A stretch of 64,000 nucleotides of DNA from an uncultured Alphaproteobacteria bacterium (GTDB lineage Bacteria; Pseudomonadota; Alphaproteobacteria; HIMB59). Location: positions 62,001-126,000 of the forward strand of contig CABYRL010000003.1 in the NCBI GenBank assembly GCA_902521465.1, read 5' to 3'. The position numbers and the translations under genes were made by a program. A model generated the notes under the pieces. The model was not told the origin of the DNA. It made no database searches and was given only the letters and a program-made list of their open reading frames with translations. Positions 16,456 through 26,181 of this stretch are shown here, piece after piece; position 1 is the first letter of the stretch, and every line of letters starts with the position of its first letter.

Positions 16456-17128
16456 AAACCTGCACTTCTTTGTATTCACCATAGGTTATAGACTTTAATA
16501 GAAAACGACCGTATGAGATCCTTTTAAGCTTTTCTACTTTCAAATTGAATAATGAACAAATATTTCTTATTTCTCTATTTTTTCCCTCAGTAAGATTAAA
16601 TCTCAGTACATGTTTTTTTATATTAGAGTGAACTAATTTTACATTAGGTTTTTTATAAATTTCTTTTCCATAAATTTTTTTATTCATTGATTTAAGCTTA
16701 TTTTGATCAAAGGTACCCATTACACTAACAAGATAAGATCTTTTAATATTTGATTTAGGAAGTTCCATATATCTTTTAAAAGAGGTCTCTTTTGTAAATA
16801 GTAATAAACCCTCAGAATTGTAATCTAATCTACCAATGTAGTGATACTGGTGATATTTCTTAGGAAGAAAATCATAAACAATTTTTCTATCTTTTTCATC
16901 TTTTTTGGAAGTGATACAACCTCGCGGTTTATGAAATAGTATTATATTAAGTTTATTTGATTTAAGTTTTTCAATTTCAAAATTATCTTTATCAGTTACT
17001 GATATAAACGGTCTTGTTTCAATATTACCATTTAAAGTAACTTTTTTATTTTTTATTAAATTTTCTGCTTGTTTTCTCGAAATTTTAAATTGAATTGATA
17101 ATTTTTTACTAAACGTTATTTTTTGCAT
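16442..17128 (-). CDS. rluB: RsuA/RluB-family pseudouridine synthase
   Basis: Makes pseudouridine in rRNA, most likely 23S U2605 (RluB). The 228-residue protein has an N-terminal S4 RNA-binding domain (about residues 1-50: KISRKQAENLIKNKKVTLNG), then HKPRG, and the catalytic motif GRLDYNSEGLLLFT with Asp102. EGKNREIRN is the second family block. RsuA (16S) or RluE/F cannot be excluded by eye, but synteny with rsmD favours RluB. The 3' part overlaps rsmD by 14 bp, and the 5' end overlaps the amidotransferase gene by 20 bp. Confidence 0.88.
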   Translation of the reverse strand: MQKITFSKKLSIQFKISRKQAENLIKNKKVTLNGNIETRPFISVTDKDNFEIEKLKSNKLNIILFHKPRGCITSKKDEKDRKIVYDFLPKKYHQYHYIGRLDYNSEGLLLFTKETSFKRYMELPKSNIKRSYLVSVMGTFDQNKLKSMNKKIYGKEIYKKPNVKLVHSNIKKHVLRFNLTEGKNREIRNICSLFNLKVEKLKRISYGRFLLKSITYGEYKEVQVYENY

Positions 17129-17825
17129 GATCTGTAAACAGCTTTATTATATTTTTATCAAAATCTGTTATTAAAAATTCAGGATGCCATTGAACGCCCA
17201 TACATAATGGATGTTGATTATGATGAAATGCTTCAATTATATTATCAGGCGCATAAGCATCTACTATCAAATTTTGACCAATTTTTTTAATACCCTGATG
17301 ATGAGCACTATTCACAAAAATTTTTTGACTATTTTTAAATATCTTAAGATTAGACTCATCACTTAAAAATATTTCATGACTAGTCTCATCTCTTGGATTA
17401 GGTTGTTCGTGTTCAATAAATGACTCAATATCTTGGATTAAACTACCACCAAAAAATACATTTAGAAGTTGGCAACCTCCACATATTCCCAAAATAGGTC
17501 TATTAAGGGGAAAATATTTTTCTAATATTTTAAATTCAAATTTAGTCCTATCTTTAATGGTTTGAATTTTATCTGACTGTATATTTTCACCGTAATATTT
17601 TGGATCAATATCAAAGTCCCCTCCCGAGATGAGTAAGCCATCTAAAAAATCAATATTTTCTAAAGTTTCTGTTATAGGTATTACTATTGGTGTACAACCA
17701 AACTTATATAAACAGTCTGAATAATGGCGTCTTAAAGCAAACCAAGGATATTTAGAATATGTGTTTTCTTTTTCCTTATAATCAGTTGTAATACCTATGA
17801 CTGGGGATCTATTCACATTGAACAA
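17109..17825 (-). CDS. Gamma-glutamyl-GABA hydrolase-like class I amidotransferase (peptidase C26)
   Basis: A glutamine amidotransferase-type hydrolase similar to PuuD. PVIGITTDY opens the domain; the nucleophile is in GICGGCQLLN (Cys115, counted from 17825) and the catalytic histidine in VQWHPEF. About 238 residues. The start is uncertain: TTG at 17825 overlaps the start of divergent tadA, whereas GTG at 17816 would give MNRSPVIGITTDY and nearly clear it. No other putrescine-degradation gene is nearby, so the true substrate is open. Confidence 0.8.
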   Translation of the reverse strand: MFNVNRSPVIGITTDYKEKENTYSKYPWFALRRHYSDCLYKFGCTPIVIPITETLENIDFLDGLLISGGDFDIDPKYYGENIQSDKIQTIKDRTKFEFKILEKYFPLNRPILGICGGCQLLNVFFGGSLIQDIESFIEHEQPNPRDETSHEIFLSDESNLKIFKNSQKIFVNSAHHQGIKKIGQNLIVDAYAPDNIIEAFHHNQHPLCMGVQWHPEFLITDFDKNIIKLFTDHAKNNV

Positions 17826-18243
17826 CCTAACAAATTTTATACGTATTGTACTTAGTCAAAGTAAATTAGCTATGGAAAAAGGTGAGATTCCTATCGCATC
17901 CTTAATAGTCGACCCGATTGATGAGAGGATTGTTGCTAGATCTTTCAATCAAGAAATTGCATCAAATGATCCAACGGCACATGCAGAGATTTTATGTATA
18001 AGAAAGGCATGTAAAAAATTAAATCAGAAGAGATTAGATGGTCTCATAATGATATCTTATTTAGAACCATGTCATATGTGCAAAGAGGTTATAAAATCCT
18101 CAAGGTTATCCGAGGTTTATTATTTATTTAAAAATGAAAATCCCAGTAGAAAAACTATATCGAAGGTAAAGTATAAATTAATTAAAAATAATGAAGAAAA
18201 TTTAATAAAAAAATTTTTTAAAAATAAGAGAGCTAAATATTAG
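17797..18243 (+). CDS. tadA: tRNA adenosine(34) deaminase-like cytidine/adenosine deaminase
   Basis: Probably deaminates A34 of tRNA-Arg(ACG) to inosine. The zinc-dependent deaminase motifs are intact: THAEIL-type PTAHAEIL (His and catalytic Glu) and LEPCHMCKEVIKSSRL (two zinc Cys). 148 residues from ATG at 17797; an in-frame TTG at 17818 is the alternative and would reduce the head-to-head overlap with the amidotransferase gene. The KEVI in place of the usual GAI after PCxMC is slightly divergent, so another deaminase specificity is possible. Confidence 0.83.
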   Translation: MTGDLFTLNNLTNFIRIVLSQSKLAMEKGEIPIASLIVDPIDERIVARSFNQEIASNDPTAHAEILCIRKACKKLNQKRLDGLIMISYLEPCHMCKEVIKSSRLSEVYYLFKNENPSRKTISKVKYKLIKNNEENLIKKFFKNKRAKY

Positions 18244-19495
18244 CACCAATATCAGATCTGTAATATTTTTCAGGCCAGTCGATAATATCTGCTATTTCAT
18301 ATACTTTGTTTCTACATTCAAGATAATTATCTCCACGTACAACGATTGATAGAACTCTACCTCCATTAGAAAAGACTTTGTTGTTAATTAATTTAGTTGC
18401 CGCATGAAAAATATAAAATTCATCATTATTTTTTAATTCATTCAAATTTCTGATTTCAGTATTTTTAGGGTAATCCCCTGGATATCCTTTCGTTGCTAAA
18501 ATTAAACAAATTGATTTCTTATTTTCAAACAATTCAATATTTGCATATTTTAAATTTTTTGTTGCAGTTGAATGAAGTAAAGATAAAAAATCCGACTTTA
18601 TCCTAAGAGATATACTTTGAATTTCAGGATCTCCAAATCTAGTATTGTATTCTAGTAAATATGGTTGATTGTGTTCATTGACGATTATCCCAAAAAATAT
18701 AACACCTTGAAATGTTATGTTGTCATGCTTTAAACTATCTATAGTTTTTTTTACTATTTGATCCTGAATTATCATATCTAGATTATTATCTAAAATAGGG
18801 GCAGGGCTGATAGTACCCATTCCTCCAGTATTTGGTCCAGTATCATTATTTCCGACTCTTTTATAGTCTTGGGCGGAACCAATATTTAAATATTCATTAC
18901 CATCAGTAATTGTAAAAAAACTCAATTCTTTTCCCTCAATGAATTCTTCAATAACAACTTTATTGTTTTCTTGATTAAATTCTTTTTTTATAAAAATCCT
19001 TTCACAAGCCTCTATTGCTTCATTTGTATTTGTGCATACAAATACTCCCTTACCAGCAGCTAATCCATCATATTTTACAACTATGGGCCCATTAAAACTT
19101 TCGAGATAGTTTTTTGCTTCATCAAAATCAACAAAAGTTTGAGACTTTGCAGTTGGGATATTGTGAGATTGACAAAATTCTTTCATAAACTCCTTGGAAG
19201 ATTCAAGTTTTGCACCCTCAGAGTCAGGCCCAAAAACATTTAAACCCTTATTTCTAAGTTCTCCTGCAAGATTTTCTGATAAATAGTTTTCCGGACCTAC
19301 AACAACTAGGTCTGGATTAATTTTAATACATTCCTCAACAATATCCTCTTTTGTTGAGATATCTTTACACTCTGCAATTTGACTAATTCCATAATTTCCA
19401 GGAAAACAAAATACTTTTTCACAAAGATAGGACTTGTGAAGAATTCTACACAAAGCATGTTCTCGGGCACCAGATCCTACAACTATGACATTCAT
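18233..19495 (-). CDS. purD: Phosphoribosylamine-glycine ligase (GAR synthetase)
   Basis: Second step of purine synthesis: ATP-dependent ligation of glycine to phosphoribosylamine. The 420-residue ATP-grasp enzyme starts MNVIVVGSGAREHAL and shows VKYDGLAAGKGV, EEFIEGKELSFF, GPNTGGMGTISPAP and EYNTRFGDPE in order, with the C-terminal domain ending near YRSDIGAN. It is divergent from xseA across 30 bp and overlaps convergent tadA by 11 bp. Confidence 0.97.
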   Translation of the reverse strand: MNVIVVGSGAREHALCRILHKSYLCEKVFCFPGNYGISQIAECKDISTKEDIVEECIKINPDLVVVGPENYLSENLAGELRNKGLNVFGPDSEGAKLESSKEFMKEFCQSHNIPTAKSQTFVDFDEAKNYLESFNGPIVVKYDGLAAGKGVFVCTNTNEAIEACERIFIKKEFNQENNKVVIEEFIEGKELSFFTITDGNEYLNIGSAQDYKRVGNNDTGPNTGGMGTISPAPILDNNLDMIIQDQIVKKTIDSLKHDNITFQGVIFFGIIVNEHNQPYLLEYNTRFGDPEIQSISLRIKSDFLSLLHSTATKNLKYANIELFENKKSICLILATKGYPGDYPKNTEIRNLNELKNNDEFYIFHAATKLINNKVFSNGGRVLSIVVRGDNYLECRNKVYEIADIIDWPEKYYRSDIGANI

Positions 19496-19525
19496 TTATA
19501 TAACATAATAAAGTATATTTATTTT

Positions 19526-20863
19526 GTGAATAATATTCCTGAGTACACTGTATCACAACTGAATAAGTCAATAAAAGATTTATTGGAGGAAAACTACTCT
19601 TATTTAAAGTTAGTTGGAGAGACAGGATCAATAACTATAGCTAGTTCTGGGCACGTATATTTTTCAATTAAAGAAAAGGATGAGGTCATATCTTGTATAT
19701 GCTGGAAAGGGAGCTATGAAAATTTGCAAGTTCAAATTGAAGAGGGAACTGAATACAGTTTTTATGGTAGGATAACATCTTATTCTAAATTTGGTAGATC
19801 TGTTTACCAACTCATTATTGATCAGGTTGAGTATAGTGGCACAGGATCAATACTAAAGCTTATTGAAGACAGGAAAAAAGAATTATCTTTGCTGGGGTTG
19901 TTTGATGATGATAAGAAAAAAAAATTACCTAAGTATCCAAAATCTATTGGTGTGTTAACATCATCCTCTGGTTCAGTAATTCATGATATAATTCATAGAA
20001 TTTCTGAGAGATTTCCAGTTACTCAAATAAAGGTTTTCCCTATTTCTGTTCAAGGTAAAAAAGCTCATAATGAAATTATAGATTTTTTAGATCTTATTGA
20101 AAATCATGACTTAAAAGACTTTTTAAAGCCAGATTTAATCATATTTGCTAGAGGTGGAGGTTCTTTGGAGGAGTTAATGCCTTTTAACGAACCCGATTTA
20201 ATAAAAAGGGTTTTTAAATTAAAAATTCCTAATATTTCAGCTATTGGTCATGATACTGACTATACCTTATTAGATTATGTCTCAGATTTGCGTGCACCAA
20301 CACCTACTGCAGCAGCTGAAATTGCAGTTCCCGATAAAAATTATTTATTAAATCAAATTCAGGATTTACAAGTAAAACTAAATCAATCTATCAAACAAAA
20401 ATATTTATCAATAGAACAACTATTATTGAGATTCAAAAATTCTGTAAATTATTTTTCAAATTCAATTAAAGATGTTGAAATCAAATTAAGTAATATAAAC
20501 GGTGAGAATTTAAAGATAGTTAATAATTCCTATTACGATAAATCAAATCTATTTAATGATACATTGATTAGACTACAAAACAATACCCCAAAACAAAAAA
20601 TATTAGAAATAAAAAGCAAGATTGGATACATAAATAATAATAACAAAACTTTAATTTTAAATAAATTTAAGATTTTTTCTCAAAAATTATATTTACTAAA
20701 TAAGATACTTAATACCTCTTCGATAGAAAAAAATTTAAAAAAAGGGTATGCTATATTGAAATCAGAAAATCAAATTATTAAAAGTATACAAACTTTAAAA
20801 AAATTAAATAATTTTGATGTTACTTTGAAAGATGGAGTAATGAGTGTCAAAAAAAAATTATAA
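19526..20863 (+). CDS. xseA: Exodeoxyribonuclease VII large subunit
   Basis: The nuclease subunit of ExoVII, which degrades single-stranded DNA. About 445 residues: N-terminal OB fold (YTVSQLNKSIKDLLEENY, HVYFSIKEKDEVISCICW), catalytic core with PKSIGVLTSSSGSVIHDI, ARGGGSLEELMPFNEP, AIGHDTDYTLLDYVSDLRAPTPTAAAE, and a lysine-rich C-terminal helical region. The start is GTG at 19526, where conservation begins; an in-frame ATG at 19379 would lie inside purD. The last bases TTATAA encode Leu-stop on both this strand and lpxL. Confidence 0.95.
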   Translation: MNNIPEYTVSQLNKSIKDLLEENYSYLKLVGETGSITIASSGHVYFSIKEKDEVISCICWKGSYENLQVQIEEGTEYSFYGRITSYSKFGRSVYQLIIDQVEYSGTGSILKLIEDRKKELSLLGLFDDDKKKKLPKYPKSIGVLTSSSGSVIHDIIHRISERFPVTQIKVFPISVQGKKAHNEIIDFLDLIENHDLKDFLKPDLIIFARGGGSLEELMPFNEPDLIKRVFKLKIPNISAIGHDTDYTLLDYVSDLRAPTPTAAAEIAVPDKNYLLNQIQDLQVKLNQSIKQKYLSIEQLLLRFKNSVNYFSNSIKDVEIKLSNINGENLKIVNNSYYDKSNLFNDTLIRLQNNTPKQKILEIKSKIGYINNNNKTLILNKFKIFSQKLYLLNKILNTSSIEKNLKKGYAILKSENQIIKSIQTLKKLNNFDVTLKDGVMSVKKKL

Positions 20864-21721
20864 TTTCCATCTTTTATGTACCCATAGCCATTGTGATGGA
20901 GAGTGTGTAATCCATTTTTCAAAATATTTTTTGTGAATCATCTCAACTAGGCCTTTTACATCATAGTTTTTATATTCTTCATAACGTAAAGGTTTTTCAA
21001 AAATTATTTGAAATTTGTTATTTTGATTTCTGATGGAGTATACTGGACATATCATTGTTTTGTATTTAATTGCCAAATTAGCAAAACCATCTGTTGCAAG
21101 TACTTTCTTTCCAAAAAAATCTATTTCTAAACCGCTACTATCTCTTTGGTCAATTAGAAGAGCTAAGTCCTCATTTTGTTTGAGGGCCTTAATCATGGAT
21201 TTAGCACTCTCAGACCCTTTTTTATAAAAAAAAGCATTATTTTTCTCTCTATTTTTCTGAATGTAGTTATCGATCTTCTCATTATTTGCGTGTCTATAAA
21301 CTGAATGTAATGTGAAACCATGACGTAAAATAAAATTTCTTGTTAGCTCCCAGTTCCCAATATGTGCTGATATAAAAATTTTAGGACCTTTGTGAGTTTT
21401 TATCTCGTCCATGATATGGATATTATCAAAATCTATATTTTTCCAATCAAATTTATTTAAGTTAAAAAATTCAAAAAAAACTTTACCTGTCTCTTTTAAA
21501 TTTTCCTTTGTTAACCTTGAACTCTTTTCATCATTGAGATTTAATACTTTCAAATTATTTTTTATAATTTGCTCGTATTTTGTAAATTTTCCAAAAAAAC
21601 CAACTAAAATTCCTCCAACATTTGAGGCAAAATTAAAACTAAATAATCCTAATAGATTTTTAAGTATAATAAAAAATACAAACTCAATATAATTTCTAAA
21701 AACTTTAAATATATTTTTCAA
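20858..21721 (-). CDS. lpxL: Lipid A biosynthesis (lauroyl/myristoyl) acyltransferase
   Basis: Adds a secondary acyl chain to Kdo2-lipid IVA at the inner membrane. The 287-residue protein has one N-terminal membrane anchor, the HX4E catalytic motif HIGNWE (His120, Glu125) and the downstream DQRDSSGLEIDFFG block typical of the LpxL/LpxM/HtrB family. Last gene of the lipid A operon, overlapping lpxK by 17 bp. It is the only clear LpxL-type enzyme in the window, so LpxL versus LpxM specificity is not settled. Confidence 0.9.
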   Translation of the reverse strand: MKNIFKVFRNYIEFVFFIILKNLLGLFSFNFASNVGGILVGFFGKFTKYEQIIKNNLKVLNLNDEKSSRLTKENLKETGKVFFEFFNLNKFDWKNIDFDNIHIMDEIKTHKGPKIFISAHIGNWELTRNFILRHGFTLHSVYRHANNEKIDNYIQKNREKNNAFFYKKGSESAKSMIKALKQNEDLALLIDQRDSSGLEIDFFGKKVLATDGFANLAIKYKTMICPVYSIRNQNNKFQIIFEKPLRYEEYKNYDVKGLVEMIHKKYFEKWITHSPSQWLWVHKRWKL

Positions 21722-22670
21722 TTTCCGTAGTAAATCCTAGATTGTTTTCAGATACTATTTCTCCATGTATTATTCCAACAGAGCTTTTAAATTCATTAGG
21801 TATTCTTACATGATCTTTCTCTGTTGTTATTAAAAAAGCATCATTTTTATTTGCTTGATCAAGTAATAAAAAAATATCATCGACAGTATATTGATGATGA
21901 TCAGGAAACTCTTTTGTTAATACTAAATTTAAATTTTCAGATTTTAATTGGTCAAAAAATTTTTTATTAAAACCCAGACCTGCAAAAGCAATTAATTTTT
22001 TTTCTTTAAATTCCGGGTCGATGTCTATTTTATATTTTAAAATATGCTTAAAGTGACTGTCATTTAAATCATTACATACATCTGTATTTATTAAAAAAAA
22101 TATTTGTGATTTTCTAATTGCATTTTTTACTGACTCTCTTAGTGGTCCAGAGGGAACTAAAAGTCTATTACCAAATGATTGGATAGAGTCATAAACATAA
22201 ATCGATATATTTTTATATACATTGTAAGATTGAAGTGCATCGTCAAGTACAAGTATATTTGCACCATCTTCCTTTGCTGAAATCATTGCGTGAAATTTAT
22301 TTTTACTAACCCATGTTGTAAAATAATTTGACATCATTAAAGCCTCATCTCCTACAAAATTAAAGTCCATATGAGGTTTTACCTTTATAACTTCGTCTAC
22401 TGTAGTGGAACCACCATAACCTCTTGAGATAATATGAGGAGTGTATCCCATCTTCTTTAATTCTCCACAGATGTACAATACTGAGGGTGTTTTGCCTGAA
22501 CCACCAATGATAGCACTTCCAACTGCTATCACTGGTAAGTCAATTTTTTGAACTTTTGATAGTTTTCTTTTGATTAAATTTCCGACTGACCAAATTATTG
22601 ATAAAGGAGAGAGAAGAAGTGCATTTAAAGAAATTGTTTTTTGATACCAAAATTTTGGAGCTTTTAACAT
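21705..22670 (-). CDS. lpxK: Tetraacyldisaccharide 4'-kinase
   Basis: Phosphorylates the 4' position of the lipid A disaccharide using ATP. The 321-residue protein has an N-terminal membrane-associated segment, a P-loop (GGSGKT) in VGSAIIGGSGKTPS, and the family motif ISRGYGG. VGDEALM and the later TTEKDHVRIP are further conserved blocks. It overlaps waaA by 7 bp upstream and lpxL by 17 bp downstream. Confidence 0.95.
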   Translation of the reverse strand: MLKAPKFWYQKTISLNALLLSPLSIIWSVGNLIKRKLSKVQKIDLPVIAVGSAIIGGSGKTPSVLYICGELKKMGYTPHIISRGYGGSTTVDEVIKVKPHMDFNFVGDEALMMSNYFTTWVSKNKFHAMISAKEDGANILVLDDALQSYNVYKNISIYVYDSIQSFGNRLLVPSGPLRESVKNAIRKSQIFFLINTDVCNDLNDSHFKHILKYKIDIDPEFKEKKLIAFAGLGFNKKFFDQLKSENLNLVLTKEFPDHHQYTVDDIFLLLDQANKNDAFLITTEKDHVRIPNEFKSSVGIIHGEIVSENNLGFTTEIEKYI

Positions 22671-23827
22671 TTATCAATCATCTCAGTAATATTTTTTAAA
22701 CTATTTTTATTATTATTAATAAAATTTTCAATTTCCTTAATATGATGAAAGTCTTCCTCTATTTGTCTGTTAATTTCATTACTTATATCTTCTAAATTAT
22801 CACTATTCATTGTTTTGCAAAGGTTAAGTTTTTCAAGATCAAGATAAATATCCTCAAAATTTTTATTAAATTCTCCTGAAAGCACAAAGCAACCTCTAGA
22901 AATAGGTTCCAGAGGATTCTGTCCGCCATGTTTAATTAAAGAACCACCCATAAATACTATTTTTGAGCGCTCAAAAATTGACATAATATCCCCAAATTTA
23001 TTATGAAGTGTTATATTTTCTAAATTTTCAGAAATAATTTTTTCACTTAAATTATTAGAGAATTGAATGTGACGCGGTATAATGATTACTTCAAATATTT
23101 CACTTAAATTTAATCTTTTTATTATATGTATAACTTTATCATATTCATTTAAGTGAATACTTGCAAAACAAACGATCTTTTTTTTTGAGTCTGGTATATT
23201 TGGATTAATATTAAATTTTAAGTTCCCAAAAAAATAAACTTTTTTACCAAATAAATTATTTATGTTCACTTGATCCTTTTTACTTTGTGCAAAAATTAGA
23301 TCGTATTGTTCTCCAATTATTTTACTTAAATTTGGATATTTTGACCACCTGATATAACTTGTATCCGATACTCTACCATTAACTAAGATATTTTTTAAAT
23401 TTTTCTTTTTTGAAATCATGAGCCAATTAGGCCAAATTTCTGAGTCAATCCATAAAATTTTTTTAAAATTTGTTTTTGATAAGAAAATATTTACATTCCA
23501 AAAAAAATCTAAAGGAAGGAATATACTAATAAGGTTGGGGTACAATTTTTTTGATAATTCAAAAGATGACAATGTAGAACACGATAAAACAATTTTTTTA
23601 TTATTGAGCCTATCTACTAAGAATTTAATAGAATTCAATTCGCCTATGCTAGCAAAATGAATTAAAAAATCACTTTGTTTGATTTGTGTGTAATTTTGGT
23701 TTGCGAATATTTTTTGCTTATACGAAAAAAAATTTTCTTTTTTATTGAATACTCTAATTAAACCAATGAATAAAATCACTGGAAAAAACACAAGTTGTAA
23801 TAATCTATAGCTAAAAATGAGCATCAA
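22664..23827 (-). CDS. waaA: Kdo transferase (3-deoxy-D-manno-octulosonic acid transferase)
   Basis: Transfers Kdo from CMP-Kdo to lipid IVA. The 387-residue GT30/GT-B enzyme has an N-terminal membrane anchor, HFASIGELNSIKFLV (with the catalytic-type Glu), WIDSEIWPNWL, and the C-terminal sugar-nucleotide site FMGGSLIKHGGQNPLEP. It is slightly shorter than the common 420-430 residues. It sits between the DUF374 acyltransferase gene and lpxK with overlaps at both ends. One or two Kdo additions cannot be inferred. Confidence 0.94.
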   Translation of the reverse strand: MMLIFSYRLLQLVFFPVILFIGLIRVFNKKENFFSYKQKIFANQNYTQIKQSDFLIHFASIGELNSIKFLVDRLNNKKIVLSCSTLSSFELSKKLYPNLISIFLPLDFFWNVNIFLSKTNFKKILWIDSEIWPNWLMISKKKNLKNILVNGRVSDTSYIRWSKYPNLSKIIGEQYDLIFAQSKKDQVNINNLFGKKVYFFGNLKFNINPNIPDSKKKIVCFASIHLNEYDKVIHIIKRLNLSEIFEVIIIPRHIQFSNNLSEKIISENLENITLHNKFGDIMSIFERSKIVFMGGSLIKHGGQNPLEPISRGCFVLSGEFNKNFEDIYLDLEKLNLCKTMNSDNLEDISNEINRQIEEDFHHIKEIENFINNNKNSLKNITEMIDKC

Positions 23828-24461
23828 TTATTTTTAAATTTTTATTTAAATTGTCTATTATGTATGTATTAAATGAGTTTTCGTCGAACTTACTTGGGTT
23901 TATTATTTCTTCACCCCAAAAAAAAATACCTTTACTAAAAGGTAATGGTATTTTTAATTTATCCCAATTATTAAGACGAAAAAAACGATTGGTTTTAAAA
24001 GTCAGTAGAGCGATCTTTAAGTCAAACTTTTTAGCTAATTTATAAATATTAGTATTTATTTCATAAGGTGGTCCATGAGGCGCATCTGGTGTGATATAAA
24101 TGCAATCTCCTTTTTCCACGGCTAAAGTGATTTCTTTTATTAGAGCGGTCGGTCTATCTTTTTCTCGTAAAAGAGGATCTAAACCAAACTTTCTTTGAAC
24201 TAAAGTACTTATTTGACCGTCTCTGTGAGATGTTGCAACGGGTCTTAATTTTGGTTTAAATTTCCAACTAAATGTAGAACCCATAAGTTGGTTATGCCAA
24301 ATAAGTACAATGATTGATTTATTATCTTGTAATTTTTTTTCTATGACTTCTTCGTTTACACCCGACCAATTACTTGTTTTTTTTATAAGTGATAATGACA
24401 GATAAATTAAATTTACAAAAATAATCTTAAAGAATTTATTCTTAGATAATTTTTTAAGCAT
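23811..24461 (-). CDS. DUF374 lysophospholipid-acyltransferase-like protein
   Basis: A 216-residue membrane-anchored protein of the DUF374 branch of the LPLAT superfamily. LIWHNQLM near the first third is the H-containing catalytic motif, followed by SHRDGQ and ITPDAPHGPP, which are diagnostic of the family. It is regularly linked to waaA and msbA in alphaproteobacteria, so a role in lipid A or phospholipid acylation is likely, but the acceptor is not established. Overlaps msbA by 8 bp and waaA by 17 bp. Confidence 0.8.
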   Translation of the reverse strand: MLKKLSKNKFFKIIFVNLIYLSLSLIKKTSNWSGVNEEVIEKKLQDNKSIIVLIWHNQLMGSTFSWKFKPKLRPVATSHRDGQISTLVQRKFGLDPLLREKDRPTALIKEITLAVEKGDCIYITPDAPHGPPYEINTNIYKLAKKFDLKIALLTFKTNRFFRLNNWDKLKIPLPFSKGIFFWGEEIINPSKFDENSFNTYIIDNLNKNLKIIDAHF

Positions 24462-26181
24462 TTTTTTTAATCTGTCTTTGATAAAGATTATAATAATGTT
24501 TTTTCTTTGCCATTAAGGTTTTATGAGTTCCCTTTTCAACAACCTCACCATTTTCTAGATAGTAAATTTCATCAAAATTTTTGACTGTGCTTAATCTATG
24601 CGCAACTACGATCATTGTAATTTTAGGTAAATGATACAAATTATTGAATAGCTTAGACTCTGTTTTAAGATCTAAATTTGAAGTTGGTTCATCTAATAAT
24701 ACAACAGGGCTTTTTTGAGCAAGAGCTCTAGCTATTGAAATTCTTTGCCTTTGCCCCCCAGACAATTTAATTCCATTTTCTCCAATTTTAGTATCCAATT
24801 TTAATGGTAGTTTATTTGCAAAATCATTTACACATGCAATATTTGCAAAATGATTTATATTTGATTGATTGTGACCAGAGTTATATTTTATATTTTCTGA
24901 AATAGTACCATCAAACAAAACTGTATCTTGACTAACTAGGCTAAATATATTTCTTAGACTATTTAATTTTAATTTTTTTATATTAATTTCATTTATTGTT
25001 ATGTCACCTTTAGTGATATCAAATAATCTCAAAAATAAAGCCATCAGCGTTGATTTACCTCCTCCAGAGGGTCCAACAAATGCAACTTTTTTTCCTGCTT
25101 TTAGGTTAAAATTAACTCGGTTAATTATATTTTTATTTGTATTTTCGTATTTAAAAAAAACCTCTTTAAAACTCAAAGTCTTGAAATCTTTTATTATCTT
25201 TGATCCTCCAATTGTTTCATTTTTAAAATCTATAAATTCAAATATTCTGGAGGCAGCACCAAGACCACTTTGAAGTAAAACATTCACATTTATTAGATTT
25301 TTAAGTGGTGCATAAGCTAACATAAGACTTACTAAAAAACTCATCAATTGCCCAGCTGTCATATTTTCGTTAATTACAAAAATACCTCCACCAAATATTG
25401 CTAAACCAGCTGCCATTGAACCCAATGTTTCCGTGAAAGGTCTAGATCTCGCAGTTATTTTTTCCTGTTTAAAATTCAATTCTCTAGCTTGCTCAATTTC
25501 TTTATTAACTCTTTTAATTTCAAAATTTTCTGCATTGAAAGATTTTACATTTTTTATCCCTCTAAAGACCTCTTCTAAATTTGAAGCTAAAGTACCAACT
25601 TGTTCTTGTAAGCTTTTTGTGACTCTTCTAATTTTTTTACCTAAAACTCTAATTGGAACAATGGCCAATGGAAAAATCACTATAGAAATGCATGCTAATT
25701 TCCAATTTTGATAAAACATATTTCCTATTAAAACAGTTAAAGTTAATGAGTCTTTTATTAACGCGGTATAAGTGTTGGCCATTGCCCCACTTAAGTAATA
25801 AGTATCTGTAGTAATTCTCGTAATTAATGATCCTATTTTATTTTTAACAAAAAACCCATAATGCACATTTATTATATTTTTAAAAACATCACGTCTGAGT
25901 TTTTCAATAATTCTATGACTCATAAATTGTAGAGAAGTAATTTGGATATAAGTTACAAACCCTTTTATTACCCCAGTAATTAAAATAGCAATGGGTATAA
26001 AATATAAATAAAACTTATCAGCATTAATCAAAACATTGTCAAGAGCTGGTTTAACTAACCATGCATGAAAACCTGTGCATAGAGCTGCAATAATCATACA
26101 TAAAATAGCAACAAACATTCTTAATTTGAAATTAAGAAATAATTTAGAAATTCTTATAAAATGTTCTTTAGACTCAGACAT
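24454..26181 (-). CDS. msbA: Lipid A export ATP-binding/permease protein MsbA
   Basis: A 575-residue half-transporter that flips lipid A-core to the outer leaflet of the inner membrane. Six predicted helices (about residues 15-310) precede one nucleotide-binding domain with Walker A GPSGGGKST (near residue 370), signature LSGGQRQRIS and Walker B VVLLDEPTSNLD, then the H-loop VVAHRLSTV. Placement between ubiA and the DUF374-waaA-lpxK-lpxL genes makes MsbA far more likely than a drug exporter. Confidence 0.92.
   Translation of the reverse strand: MSESKEHFIRISKLFLNFKLRMFVAILCMIIAALCTGFHAWLVKPALDNVLINADKFYLYFIPIAILITGVIKGFVTYIQITSLQFMSHRIIEKLRRDVFKNIINVHYGFFVKNKIGSLITRITTDTYYLSGAMANTYTALIKDSLTLTVLIGNMFYQNWKLACISIVIFPLAIVPIRVLGKKIRRVTKSLQEQVGTLASNLEEVFRGIKNVKSFNAENFEIKRVNKEIEQARELNFKQEKITARSRPFTETLGSMAAGLAIFGGGIFVINENMTAGQLMSFLVSLMLAYAPLKNLINVNVLLQSGLGAASRIFEFIDFKNETIGGSKIIKDFKTLSFKEVFFKYENTNKNIINRVNFNLKAGKKVAFVGPSGGGKSTLMALFLRLFDITKGDITINEINIKKLKLNSLRNIFSLVSQDTVLFDGTISENIKYNSGHNQSNINHFANIACVNDFANKLPLKLDTKIGENGIKLSGGQRQRISIARALAQKSPVVLLDEPTSNLDLKTESKLFNNLYHLPKITMIVVAHRLSTVKNFDEIYYLENGEVVEKGTHKTLMAKKKHYYNLYQRQIKKNA

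Noticed and set aside
19379-19525. Long N-terminal extension of xseA overlapping purD
   Set aside because: The extra residues are antisense to purD and show no conservation; GTG 19526 fits the family start.
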